A DNA stretch of 64,000 nucleotides, taken from the NCBI GenBank assembly GCA_030789695.1, contig CM061142.1:284458165-284522164 (forward strand), read 5' to 3'. A program made the translations under genes and the position numbers. Every line of letters begins with the position of its first letter. Position 1 is the first letter of the stretch. Positions 21,112-30,883 of the stretch are shown in pieces. Source of the DNA: Scilla litardierei. Lineage: Eukaryota; Streptophyta; Magnoliopsida; Asparagales; Asparagaceae. The notes under the pieces are model-generated. The model was given only the letters and a program-made list of their open reading frames with translations, did not search any database and was not told the origin of the DNA.

Positions 21112-23039
21112 CTGCTAGACTGAAGCATTATCTACTTTCTGCTATGAATTGTAATTTGAAAAACAATTTACTCTCTAGTTGTTTGATTTCTAGCATGTTG
21201 GATGATTTTTCAGACGTTGAATGATTTTTGGTAATCTTTTTGTGCCTTATACTGCTATGTTTTTTCTCTCTTAATTTGGATGGATAATAAATGCCTAGTG
21301 GACAATGCCTCTACGCACACGATCCTCCAAGATATTTGCTTTTTTCAAAGCATACATAAATACGATGGAACCGTGAATACAATCTCCGGTTCATCGGGAA
21401 TTATTGAAGGATCAGGGGAAGCACAGTTTATGCTCCTCAACAAAACACAACTACTAATAAAAGATGCTCTTTTCTCCCTTAGCTCTCATAGAAATCTGTT
21501 AAGTTTTAAAAATATCCGTTTAAACGGATACCACCTAGAGACGGTGAACAAACAAAACAGAGAATTCTTGTATGTAACGACTCATAAAACGGTGCTAAAA
21601 CCACCGTCGAGCGTTTTGAGGGACTCCCGTCGGGTCTCTACCATACAAAGATAAGAGCAATGGAAGCAAACACACTTGAGCACCAGAAGTGCGATAATCA
21701 ACCAGAATTCCAACTCTGGCACAATAGACTCGGACACCCTGGAAGGAACATGATGCGTCGCATCAAATCCCAATCCCGTGGAATTAACTCGAAAAGCCTG
21801 AAGCTACTTCAAAAGGGTGCATCTCCTTGTCCCCCTTGTCACAAAGGGAAATTGATTACGAGACCATCCCCCCTGAAAGTAGACTCAGAGTCTCTGAGCT
21901 TTTTAGAGAATACATGGAAACATATGCGGGCCTATTCACCCAGCAAAGTGGCCCATTTCGGTACTACATGGTACTGATTGACGCATCTTCCAAATGGTCG
22001 TATGTGTGCCTCCTGTCCACCCGCAACATAGCCTTTGCAAAGCTACTGGCACAAATCATAAAGTTGCGGGCACATTTCCCAGACAACAAGATCAAGAAAT
22101 TGCGTCTGGACAATGCGGGAGAATTCACATCCAAGTTTTCCTAGACTACTGCCAAGAAACTGGCATAGAAGTTGAACATCCTATAGCTCATGTTCACACC
22201 CAGAACATGGTTAGCCAAATCTCTTATAAAGAGACTACAATGGATTGCTCGTCCGTTGTTGATGTAATGCCAGTTGCCGGTGAACGCATGGGGACATGCC
22301 ATCTTGCATGCTGCATCGCTAATAAGATTACGACCGTCAGGAAGTCAATCTTATTCTCTGATGTAACTCGTATATGGGAACCCACCGGATATCTCTCACC
22401 TGAGGATATTCGGATGCGCTGTCTATGTCCCTATAGCACCACCGCAAAGGACCAAGATGGGTCCTCAACGTCTACTGGGTATCTACATAGGATTCGACTC
22501 ACCATCGATCATTAGATACCTAAAACCCCTAACGGGGGACGCCTTTAAGGCACGTCTAGCAGATTGTGAGTTTGACGAATGCACTTTTTCCAAACTAGGC
22601 ATTAACACAGAGAAGCCAGAAGCTTCAAAGACCATTTCATGGGACACCAAAAATTTATCCCATTTTGATCCGCGTACAAACCAATGTGAAGATGAGATCC
22701 TAAAGATCCTACAAATACATAATACAGCTCATATTTTACCGGACAAATTTACTGACAACCAGAAGATTGTCAGATCACACGTCCCTGCTGCAAACATGCC
22801 AGCTAGGATTGACATACCCAAAGATGGATGCAATCAACCTGCAGCAGAAGCGGTCATACCTCAACAAAAGAGAGGACGGCCCCCAGGCTCCAAAGATAAA
22901 AACCCTCGAAAGAGGAAAAACCCTGGAGCAATGATAACGATACCACCACAGGATGTTGAGCTCAGCCCAGATACCACTCCCCTACTAAACCCCCTAAAGA
23001 GGAAAATATAGGAGAAATATCATTAAACTATGTACGTAC
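21112..23039 (+). pseudogene. Copia-H pol fragment: protease, integrase, start of RT region (broken)
   Basis: Continues Copia-H after Sire-G. A protease-like site reads LVDNASTHTIL near 21298, with Asn where Ser/Thr is usual. The pre-integrase motif LWHNRLGHPG is near 21715. Integrase blocks MVLIDASSKWSYV and IKKLRLDNAGEFTSKF carry two catalytic Asp residues; the Glu expected after the HVHTQN block is not seen. A connector with GPQRLLGIYIGFDSPSIIRY follows near 22457, then a basic PRGRPPGSK-like segment. Frames change near 21655, 21830, 22000 and 22460, so at least four breaks. Copia-N interrupts it at 23040 and the frame resumes at 40547. Confidence 0.85.
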
Positions 23040-23585
23040 TGTTGGATATGGACGACATGAATACACCCATGAGGGGATGTATGAGGGTATACAGACCTCA
23101 GATGTCGCGTGAACGAAAGCGTGCACGAAGGGAACCTTTTCTCGTGTGAAAAGGACCACTCGATAAGTGGAAAAAGCCACTCGATAAGTGGAAAAAGTCA
23201 CTTTATAAGTGCATAAAGGCACTTGATAAGTGAATGAAGAAGAAGATAAATGAATGTGCTAATATAGGCTAATAAGCTTATATTTAGTTATTTCCTACAA
23301 TAACTACCCCTAAAGCCTATAAATAGGACCCAAGGGTAAGGCATCCATACTACACTTTCCATGCCATAAGTTTGCAAAAGGTATCTTATGTTCTTCTTCT
23401 CCCTTCCATTAAAATCCTCTTCTAAATAGAGATTTAGGCGGTGAAACTCTACTTCGATCATCCGTGACGAAGTACCGACCGTTGTGGTGAATCCGAGGGT
23501 GAAGTTCAGAGACTACGGTGCCGCATACGCAAGCGTAAGTCTATGTTATTCGATCCTAACATCGTTGTTTTGACAGGATCCTACA
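23040..23585 (+). repeat. Copia-N 5' LTR
   Basis: 546 bp, TGTTGGATATGG to GATCCTACA. TATAAATA at 23318-23325. A run of near-repeats of CACTCGATAAGTGGAAAAA lies at 23157-23230 and may be an enhancer-like array. Confidence 0.95.
23318..23325 (+). promoter_or_regulatory. TATA box of Copia-N 5' LTR
   Basis: TATAAATA, with an identical box at 40274-40281 in the 3' LTR. Confidence 0.75.
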
Positions 23586-23586
23586 T

Positions 23587-23599
23587 TGGTATAAGAGCC
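23587..23599 (+). other. Copia-N primer-binding site (one mismatch)
   Basis: TGGTATAAGAGCC, one base different from the initiator tRNA-Met complement TGGTATCAGAGCC. Confidence 0.8.
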
Positions 23600-23663
23600 A
23601 TACGGGTTCGCCCCGGTCAAACCGCCGCCCCGTCGAACCGATGAACGAGGCGTTGTCTTTTTC

Positions 23664-23795
23664 ACGAATGGGTATCCTACCATTATGGATATGGTAGGAA
23701 CGCTTCGTGAAGGAGAGAACGCAGCTGTTGTTCTTTTCACGTTAGGGTCTCCTACCATTACGGATATGGCAGGAACTCTCCGTGACGGGAAGAAC
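23664..23795 (+). promoter_or_regulatory. Two related stem-loops in the Copia-N leader
   Basis: TTCACGAA...TCCTACCAT pairs with ATGGTAGGA...TTCGTGAA (about 23661-23712). A second, diverged copy follows about 70 bp later (TCACG...CCTACCAT with ATGGCAGG...CGTGA). Just downstream of the PBS this is where an RNA packaging or dimer signal could sit; that role is inference. Confidence 0.5.
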
Positions 23796-24194
23796 CGACC
23801 GTTCATATCGCCAAACTCGCTCTTTTCATGGATGCTGAGTCTCCATTCAAATGGGAATGGGCACTCTCTTCATGTGGAGCGCGTAGTTTACGAATTTTAA
23901 AGTGTGTTTGTAACGACTGCTTTTCTTGTATCTGGATATAATATAATATAATATATGTTTTGGTGGATTTTCTCCTCATGTGTGGTTTTCGTCTCCGTAG
24001 ATTTCATTTCCGATCGATTCGTCGTATTTTCTCGTTTCTTCATTAGGATCGTCGATTTCGAAGTGTGTCACTCGTGACGGACTTTATAACGGTCGTATCT
24101 AACTATTAGATCAAGCCTAGGAGTCTTAGGAATCGATCCCGGGGCCCCGCGCTCCGTATCGGTACTTTCTGTGCTCATTAGCCGGTGTAAGAAG

Positions 24195-24600
24195 GGCCAC
24201 CGACCGACTAGATGACGATCCAGTCGGTCGGCAATCCTTCTTGGACCGACTAGTTAGCTTTCTAAATTTCTCAGGAGTTACTGTTTATCGTTTGTCGGTC
24301 TAAGAACGTTGGTTGACCGACTAGGTTGCAAACTAGTCGGTCAACAATGCTTCTTGAACCGACTAACTCATCATATTATTTTTGTATCAGTTACTGTTTA
24401 CTCTTAGTCGGTCTAAGAACGTTCATCGACCGACTAGATGATAAACTAGTCGGTCAGTACTTGTTCATGGACCGACTAATTCTAAATCCTATTTTCGTTC
24501 AGGAGTTACTGTTTACACTTAGTCGGTCTGCGTTGGTCGACCGACCGACTAGTTGCCAAACTAGTCGGTCAGTGGTTGCTCTTTGACCGACTAACCAGTG
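24195..24600 (+). repeat. Array of about 105-bp repeats with GACCGACTAG / CTAGTCGGTC palindromes
   Basis: Four diverged units, each with GACCGACTAG, 8-9 bases, CTAGTCGGTC (or a close variant), then a third GACCGACTA and TTACTGTTTA. It ends about 40 bp before the TATA box. Repeated at about 31170-31575 in the 3' LTR. It has the position of a U3 enhancer or a palindrome-binding site array. Confidence 0.8.
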
Positions 24601-24637
24601 TTAAAACCCTAATTTCTGGGCAGCCGCCAGCTCAACC

Positions 24638-24645
24638 TATTTAAA
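24638..24645 (+). promoter_or_regulatory. TATA box of Tekay-N 5' LTR
   Basis: TATTTAAA, with its copy at 31613-31620. It lies just downstream of the palindromic array. Confidence 0.65.
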
Positions 24646-25897
24646 CCCAACCCAAACGACTTCTTCTTCTCCAACACGACCCAAAACCCTAAAATCTTCC
24701 CCCTTCAGCCCCCATCTTCCTCCAAGCTTCATTTCTCCATTCCAAGCCTCAAATCCATCATCCATTCCACCCATTCACTCCATCCACCTCTCATCTTCCC
24801 CAAATCCCCATCAAAACCCATCAAATCCCCAAATCCCCCAAAACCCTAGTTTCCCCAAACTTCTCCAATCTTCTCCAGATCTGAACCTAAGGTTCCCCGG
24901 AGCGTTTCTTCTGCCTTCTCTCGGTAAGAAATCGTTCTACAGTTGTTTCCATAGCTTATTTATAATTTTATGAAAACCCTAATTAATTTCATGTGTTTGG
25001 TGTTTGTTTCCCCCATAACAGCGATTTCCCCCGTAGATAGCATCCGTGTGACGAAGTGATCGTCAATCCCCGGTGCTAGGCAAGTGAAACTTGCCACTTA
25101 GGGTTTAGGCCATGTTTTAGGCCATTTTCTTGTTGTAGGCGTAAAAGAGGCTAGGCGACGAAATGATACTCGCCTAGGCGCAAATTGGGGAATTAGCTTG
25201 ACAACGAAGCTAATTCCGACTTTTAGCATGTTGCACAATTACCATGTCATGTTTACTTTCAATTAACGGTACGCGAATATGTTCATGTCATTGCATTTCG
25301 CCTGTCACGTTTAATTTAATTAACGGTACGCAAATAGAATGTCATGACCTCGCATTCTTAGGTATTGTTGTGATTGCGTAGCTTCGCTACAATGTTGTGT
25401 TCCTGGCTCGTGTTCCAGAAGCGGGCCATGTGTTGGTTGATAGCCAATGCCCGTATTGCGTGTTCCGACTAGGTGTTCCCTACGCCATAATAGTGTTCCT
25501 GGCTCGTGACCAGAAGCGAGCATAATGAGTTGGAAACCCCAACGCTCGATATATCAAATTGTGAACTAAGAATGCGAGCTCAATGTGCGGGGCAACCCTA
25601 GGCTCACTAGATGAGCTCAATGTGCAGGGACCCCAGGCTCCATATCGTGTGGGTACCGAGTAGTGTTTAGTGCCGATCGGTCTGAAATGCTATGCCATTC
25701 AGCGAATGGCGTAAACACCTACAAAATGTGAATTGATTGAATTGATAGTAGCTTGGCTACTCTTGTCTTGTCCCGATGATTGTTCTCTTGTACAAATTGT
25801 CTTGCCACGTTTTAATTGTGCATTCATGTTACAACTGCCATGTCATGCATACTAAACTGCTAGGTTGCTAGATGCCTCACTTTCAGTTTCCTTGCCC

Positions 25898-25955
25898 AAG
25901 TCTTTTTAGACTTACTGACATGTGCCCCTTTACTCTTTTGGGTGACACATGTTAG
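25898..25955 (+). promoter_or_regulatory. Tandem stem-loops A and B in the Tekay-N LTR
   Basis: A: AAGTCT (25898-25903) with AGACTT (25908-25913) and a TTTT loop. B: CTGACATGTG (25915-25924) with CACATGTTAG (25946-25955), nine Watson-Crick pairs and one G-T, plus an inner CCC/GGG stem. Repeated at 32870-32927. The same arrangement occurs in BigLTR-1 and BigLTR-2 with different bases. Confidence 0.7.
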
Positions 25956-26056
25956 ATCCTGAGCCCGAGTACCTCGTTGAGGACGAGGTGTTTGCTGACG
26001 CCGAGCCCGAGCTTGTGGTTGACGGGGAGTACGTGGACACTGGGGACCAGTCCTAG
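25949..26056 (+). CDS. Acidic 35-residue mini-frame in Tekay-N LTR (hypothetical)
   Basis: The ATG lies in the 3' arm of stem-loop B and the frame ends at TAG 26054-26056. It is rich in Glu and Asp (starts MLDPEPEYLVEDE, ends EYVDTGDQS). The copy in the 3' LTR (32921-33028) keeps the frame open with a few changes. BigLTR-2 has a similar acidic frame at the same place. No family is recognised. It could equally be a spacing or RNA element that happens to be open. Confidence 0.35.
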   Translation: MLDPEPEYLVEDEVFADAEPELVVDGEYVDTGDQS

Positions 26057-26400
26057 TGTCTTCGTTGTGTTTTACTTTTGTTAGACCGTTGTTTTGTTAT
26101 TGGTGCGTGGCACCGATACTTTGTTATGTCGTTTCTTTTGTTGGCCTTGTTCTGGGCCTTTAGACTCTTTTCTTTTAGCCTGGTGGCTTTTCTGGATGTT
26201 GGACTTTTGTTGATGTTGGACGATTTGTGAGATGTGGAATTTTATTTCAGTCTCTCCTTGTGTTATTATTGTTATTCTGTTGTGGTTACAGGGACCTGTT
26301 TATGTATTGTGGACGCTTATTGGGTTTGGGGCTTCACAGCTCCACTCTCGTGCGGACCTTTTCACGTCTCGCCTCCATTTCAGGGAAGCGGGTCGTGACA

Positions 26401-26426
26401 AGTTTTAGTGGTGGCCCATGCAGGTC
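26401..26426 (+). other. Putative primer-binding region of Tekay-N (non-standard)
   Basis: GTTTTAGTGGTGGCCCATGC follows the LTR where TGGTATCAGAGC would be expected. TGG starts occur at two places in it. The same block follows the LTRs at 50321 and 61541. I cannot name a matching tRNA. Confidence 0.45.
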
Positions 26427-26542
26427 ATTCTGTAACTGCGATTTTGGAATAGCGATAATAACATTAGAATGTCCAATAAACTAAGTTCGACATCCGAGTC
26501 ATAAGCTATGAGTCTAATCTGATTTGTTTTCCGTGTCACTAG

Positions 26543-27673
26543 ATGGCAGGAAGACGTTTCACCCGTGGTGGGGGTAGTGGCGCGCTCCCTCATGATGAGG
26601 AGCCTGAGCGGGAACCCACCAGTGGTGAGATGATGCGGATGATGATCCAGATGATGCAAGTGCAGCAGGGCGTGCTTCTGCAAGTCCAGAATGCTCCTCC
26701 TGCTCGAGCTGCCCGGGCTCTTCCGGATGTTCCTCGCTCTGAGCCGGGAGCGAAGCAATTTCGTGAGCTGGGTCCCGCATATTTTGATGGTTCTGAGGGT
26801 CCTCTGGCTGCCGATGAGTGGATTCGGAACATCGAGGACAATCTGAAGATGGCCAAGATCACCCCGGCTGGATGGGTTGATTTGGCGAAGAGGCAGCTGA
26901 AGGATAATGCCAGGAATTGGTGGGATGCTGAAGAGAAGATGTTGGTGGAGCCGAACGCTTGGGCTACCTTCAAGGCCAGATTTGATGGTGAGTTCTTCCC
27001 GAAGGCTGCCAGGGAAGAGATGCTGCAGCGTTTATCGATCTGAAGCAGGGGAACTCGTCGGTGGACATGTATCACCAAGAGTTCATGAGGCTGAGTCGGT
27101 TTGCGCCGAAGATGGTGCAGGACGCTGAGGAGAGAGCTCAGAGGTTTCTGCAGGGGCTTGCTTCGGAGCTCCAGAGTTTTGTGACCTCCTCTGATCGGGA
27201 ATCTTATCAAAAGGTTCTGGTCGCTGCCAAGAGGCAGGAGCTGCTCGTGAACCAGAGGAGGGGATCTGTTGTTGGTGCTGGGAAGAGGCCTGTGGAACAG
27301 GCGAGAGCTGTGGTTAGACCTGGATTCAGGCCTAATCAGTCCGCTCAGTTTAAGAGGCCAGGAGGGCCTATTCCGAAGTTTTGCCATTTCTGCGGCAGGC
27401 CTGGTCACGTCAAGGATCAGTGTCAGAAGTTTCTGGGCCAGTGTCTGGTTTGCGGTGATGCTTCTCATGTCGCGAAGGATTGTCGGCATGCGGATCTGCT
27501 GCGGAGGGCTCCTGTTGCAGCTCAGCCGCAGCAGCAGCGTGCGTCTGTTCCTGCTGGACGTGGAGCAGCTCTTGTTCCGCAGGGGCAGGCTTTTCGGCAG
27601 GCTGTTCCGCCGAGGAGGCATGCTTTTCTGATGACCGCTGCGGAGAGCGCAGCTGTGGATGAGGTTATCGCAG
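26543..27673 (+). pseudogene. Tekay-N gag (one-base frameshift)
   Basis: ATG at 26543. The first frame runs to 27043; the second, picked up near 27033, continues to the intron at 27674. Residues 1-60 are Met/Gln-rich. The Gag core shows FDGSEGPLAADEWIRNIED and ARNWWDAEEKM, then RFAPKMVQDAEERAQRFLQG in the second frame. Two zinc knuckles follow: CHFCGRPGHVKDQC and CLVCGDASHVAKDC. The break is a single missing base near 27032, and nothing else in gag is damaged, so the break is recent. Gag here is joined through an intron to pol. Confidence 0.88.
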
Positions 27674-27787
27674 GTAATCCTCAATCTAGCTGATACTTTC
27701 CTAGCTGGTTTTGATTGTTAGATTATGTTGTTTGCTTGAACATGGTTGTTTGCTAGACTAGGGTTTGATTGTTAATTGCTTGATTAG
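27674..27787 (+). other. Intron 1 of Tekay-N gag-pol
   Basis: 114 bp, phase 1. Donor GCAG|GTAATCC, acceptor TTGATTAG|GTG, T-rich body with in-frame stops. Joining 27673 to 27788 keeps the gag frame running into the protease. Confidence 0.75.
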
Positions 27788-29862
27788 GTGTGATTTTGGT
27801 TTGCACATTTCCTGCACGAGTCCTCTTTGACTCTGGTGCATCGATGTGCATTATTTCTCAGAGCTTCGTGGAGAGGCATTCCTTGTCGACGTCCCCTCTC
27901 CCCAAGAGTTGGAATATCGTTACAGGGAATGGTGTGGTCTCGGTGCATCGTGGTTGCAATTCTTGCTCGTTGGTGGTCTGTGGACATGAGCTTTTTGCGG
28001 ATTTCATTGTCCATGATATCATCAACTATGATGCGGTTCTTGGGATGGACTGGCTTGCGAGCTTCTATGCTACGATTGACTACAGGAGGAAGAAGGTGGT
28101 GTTCGAGATTCCCGGACACCCAGTGTTTGAGTTCAGTCGTGGTAGCAGTTCGCTTGGTCCTGTCAGATTTCGGGCCAGGCCGGTAGGGGCTGTGGCTATG
28201 CAGATGGGGCTGGAGTGGCCAGCTGTGGTGCGTGATTTTGGCGACGTCTTCCCTGAGGAGATGTCTGGTTTGCCGCCTGATCGAGCTCTAGAGTTTTCTA
28301 TTGATCTCGTTCCAGGTGCGCAGCCGATTTCGAAGGCGCCGTATCGTATGGCACCTGCAGAATTGGAAGAGTTGCGGAAGCAGTTGGATGAGCTTTTGCA
28401 GAAGGGTTATATTAATCCGAGCGTGTCTCCGTGGGGAGCACCGGTGTTGCTGGTTAAGAAGAAGGATGGTTCGCGTCGCATGTGCGTGGACTATCGGGAG
28501 TTGAATGCGGTAACCATTAAGAATAAATACCCGTTGCCTCGCATCGATGATATTTTCGATCAGCTTGGAGGTTCGAGGGTGTTTTCTAAATTGGATTTGA
28601 GGAGTGGTTACCATCAGTTGAAGGTTAAGAAGGGAGATGTTCTGAAGACAGCGTTCAGGACGAAGTATGGACACTATGAGTTTGTGGTTATGCCTTTCGG
28701 CGTAACTAACGTGCCCGCAGTTTTCATGAATCTGATGAACCTGATTTTCTACGACTTTTTGGATAAGTTTGTCGTTATCTTTATTGACGACATTCTGATC
28801 TATTCGAAGTCGGAGGAAGAGCATGCCTCGCACTTAAGGACGGTGTTGGAGATTTTGAGGAAGCATCGTTTGTATGCTAAGTTTTCGAAGTGCGAGTTTT
28901 GGCTGGATCGAGTTGCTTTTCTCGGGCATGTTGTGGCGTATGCGTCACGTCAGCTTAAGGTTCATGAGAAGAATTACCCGACGCATGATTTGGAGTTGGC
29001 TGCCGTTGTGTTTGCTCTTAAGATTTGGAGGCACTTCTTGCTGAGTGAGAAAGTGAAGATTTTCACCGATCACAAAAGCTTGAAGTACATTTTCACTCAG
29101 AAGGAGCTCAACATGCGACAGCGTCGATGGTTGGAGCTTATGGCGGATTATGATATTGATTTGCAGTTTCACCCTGGCAAGGTGAATGTGGTTCCGGATG
29201 CTTTGAGTAGGCTTCCAGCGGTGATGATTTTGACCTCGCAGTGGAGATTACAGCAGGATTTTTGCGAGTCTGGCGTGGAGATTGTTCTTCCTGGAGAGGC
29301 TTCTTCATTGATGTATATGCAGGTACAGTCGACGATCGTGGATCGGATTAAGGCTGGCCAGGCTGAGGATCCGAAGCTGGTGAGGATTCGGGAGCAGGTG
29401 GAAGTCGGTCTGCAGACTGAATTTTTGATTCATGAGGATGGCTCACTGAGGTTTGGAGCCAGGTTGTGTGTGCCTGCTGGGGATATCAGAGAGGAGCTGA
29501 TGGTGGAGTCACACAGTTCGCCGTATTCTGTGCATCCTGGTGGCACCAAGATGTACCAGGATCTTCGTCTGAATTATTGGTGGCATGGTATGAAGAGGAG
29601 CGTGGCTCGGAGTGTAGCCAAGTGCTTGGTTTGCCAGCAAGTGAAGGCGGAGCATCAGCGTACGGCCGGGTTGCTACAACCGCTTCCGATTCTGGAGTGG
29701 AAGTGGCAACACATCACTATGGATTTCGTGACTGGACTACCTCGGAGTCCGAAGCAGAATGACGTAATTTGGGTGATCGTGGATCGATTGACCAAATCTG
29801 CGCACTTTATTCCGTTCCGAGTGGGACAGTCCACTGAGGCGCTAGCGAGGAGATATATGGAG
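27788..29862 (+). pseudogene. Tekay-N pol exon 2: protease, RT, partial RNase H, integrase N-half
   Basis: Open throughout. The aspartic protease motif is [16 protein letters not shown] has [40 protein letters not shown] and the catalytic [10 protein letters not shown]. After AFLGHVV (about 28930) the frame jumps straight to [20 protein letters not shown] in RNase H, so the RT thumb/connection and the first part of RNase H, with its first catalytic Asp, are missing without a frame change. RNase H ends in the [14 protein letters not shown] block. The integrase HHCC zinc finger (HPGGTKM...CLVCQQ) and first catalytic Asp (TMDFVTGLP) are present. The missing part should prevent normal reverse transcription. 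Confidence 0.92.
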
Positions 29863-29934
29863 GTAAAATTCTTTTTACTCTCCGTTTTATTTCCTTTTCC
29901 TAGTTTGGATAGTGATGTAACGTGAATCGTGCAG
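29863..29934 (+). other. Intron 2 of Tekay-N pol, inside integrase
   Basis: 72 bp, phase 0. Donor ATGGAG|GTAAAA, T-rich body with stops, acceptor GTGCAG|GAGG. Joining 29862 to 29935 restores the integrase core. Confidence 0.8.
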
Positions 29935-30837
29935 GAGGTTGTGCGACTTCACGGAGTCCCCGTGAGTATCGTGTCTGACAGAGACACGAGGTTCACATCT
30001 CAGTTCTGGCAGAGTTTGCAGAAGAGCTTGGGTACGCGTCTGAGTTTCAGCACGGCGTACCATCCGCAGACGGATGGCCAGTCCGAGAGGACGATTCAGA
30101 TTTTGGAAGACATGCTGAGGGCGTGCATGTTGGATTTCAAGGGTTCGTGGGAGGACCATCTACATCTGGTAGAGTTTTCCTACAACAACAGCTTCCAGGC
30201 GAGTATTGGCATGGCGCCATTCGCCGCTCTTTATGGGAGGAAATGTCGATCGCCATTGAGTTGGGATGACGTTGGTGATCGGGAGTTGTTGGGACCTGAG
30301 ATGATCGTGGAGGCCGTGGATATCGTCAGGAATATTCGGGAGAGGTTGAGAATTGCTCAGGACCGTTTTAAGCATTGGGCGGATGCTAAACGTCGTCATT
30401 TGGAGTTTCAGCCGGGCGACCATGTGTTCTTGAAGATTTCCCCGAATCGTGGTGTGATTCGTTTTGGGAAGCGTGGAAAGTTGAGCCCGCGATACATTGG
30501 ACCGTTTGACGTTTTGGAGAGGGTTGGCGAGGTAGCTTATCGCTTGGCCTTGCCGCCATCTTTGGAAGGAGTTCACAATGTTTTCCATGTGTCGCAGCTT
30601 CGTCGATACATTAGCGATCCGTCTCATGCGGTAGATTTTTCGGAGATTACCGTTCGCCCCGATATGACGTATGACCAGCATCCAGTGCAGATTCTGGACA
30701 GGCGTCAGAAATCGCTTCGGAACAAGATTGTTAATCTTGTGAGGGTGATGTGGCGACACGGTTCACCTGGAGAGTCTACTTGGGAGAATGAGGATGAGAT
30801 GCGAGAGCGTTTCCCACTTTTGTTTCCGGACTCGTGA
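29935..30837 (+). pseudogene. Tekay-N pol exon 3: integrase C-half and chromodomain
   Basis: Intact itself, but downstream of the deletion in exon 2. Integrase core: [15 protein letters not shown] (second Asp) and the [10 protein letters not shown] block (Glu). C-terminal domain: [19 protein letters not shown] and [17 protein letters not shown]. It ends in a chromodomain ([16 protein letters not shown], then [18 protein letters not shown]) which in chromoviruses directs integration to marked chromatin. The frame stops at TGA 30835-30837, about 35 bases before the PPT. Confidence 0.93.
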
Positions 30838-30870
30838 GTTTTTGGAAATTCCGAGGACGGAATTTTTCTT

Positions 30871-30883
30871 AAGTTGGGGAGGA
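30871..30883 (+). other. Tekay-N polypurine tract
   Basis: AAGTTGGGGAGGA immediately before the 3' LTR. Confidence 0.85.

Larger units (their letters stand above)
23909..26400 (+). repeat. Tekay-N 5' LTR
   Basis: 2,492 bp, TGTAACGACTGC to GGTCGTGACA. In order: a palindromic repeat array (24195-24600), a TATTTAAA box at 24638, a pyrimidine-rich leader with a possible intron (donor GGTAAGAA near 24923, acceptor CATAACAG near 25021), a repeat zone, two hairpins (25898-25955) and an acidic mini-frame (25949-26056). Confidence 0.95.

Noticed and set aside
24326..24586. 86-codon frame present in both Tekay-N LTRs
   Set aside because: It simply reads through the palindromic repeat array. Its duplication is explained by the LTRs.
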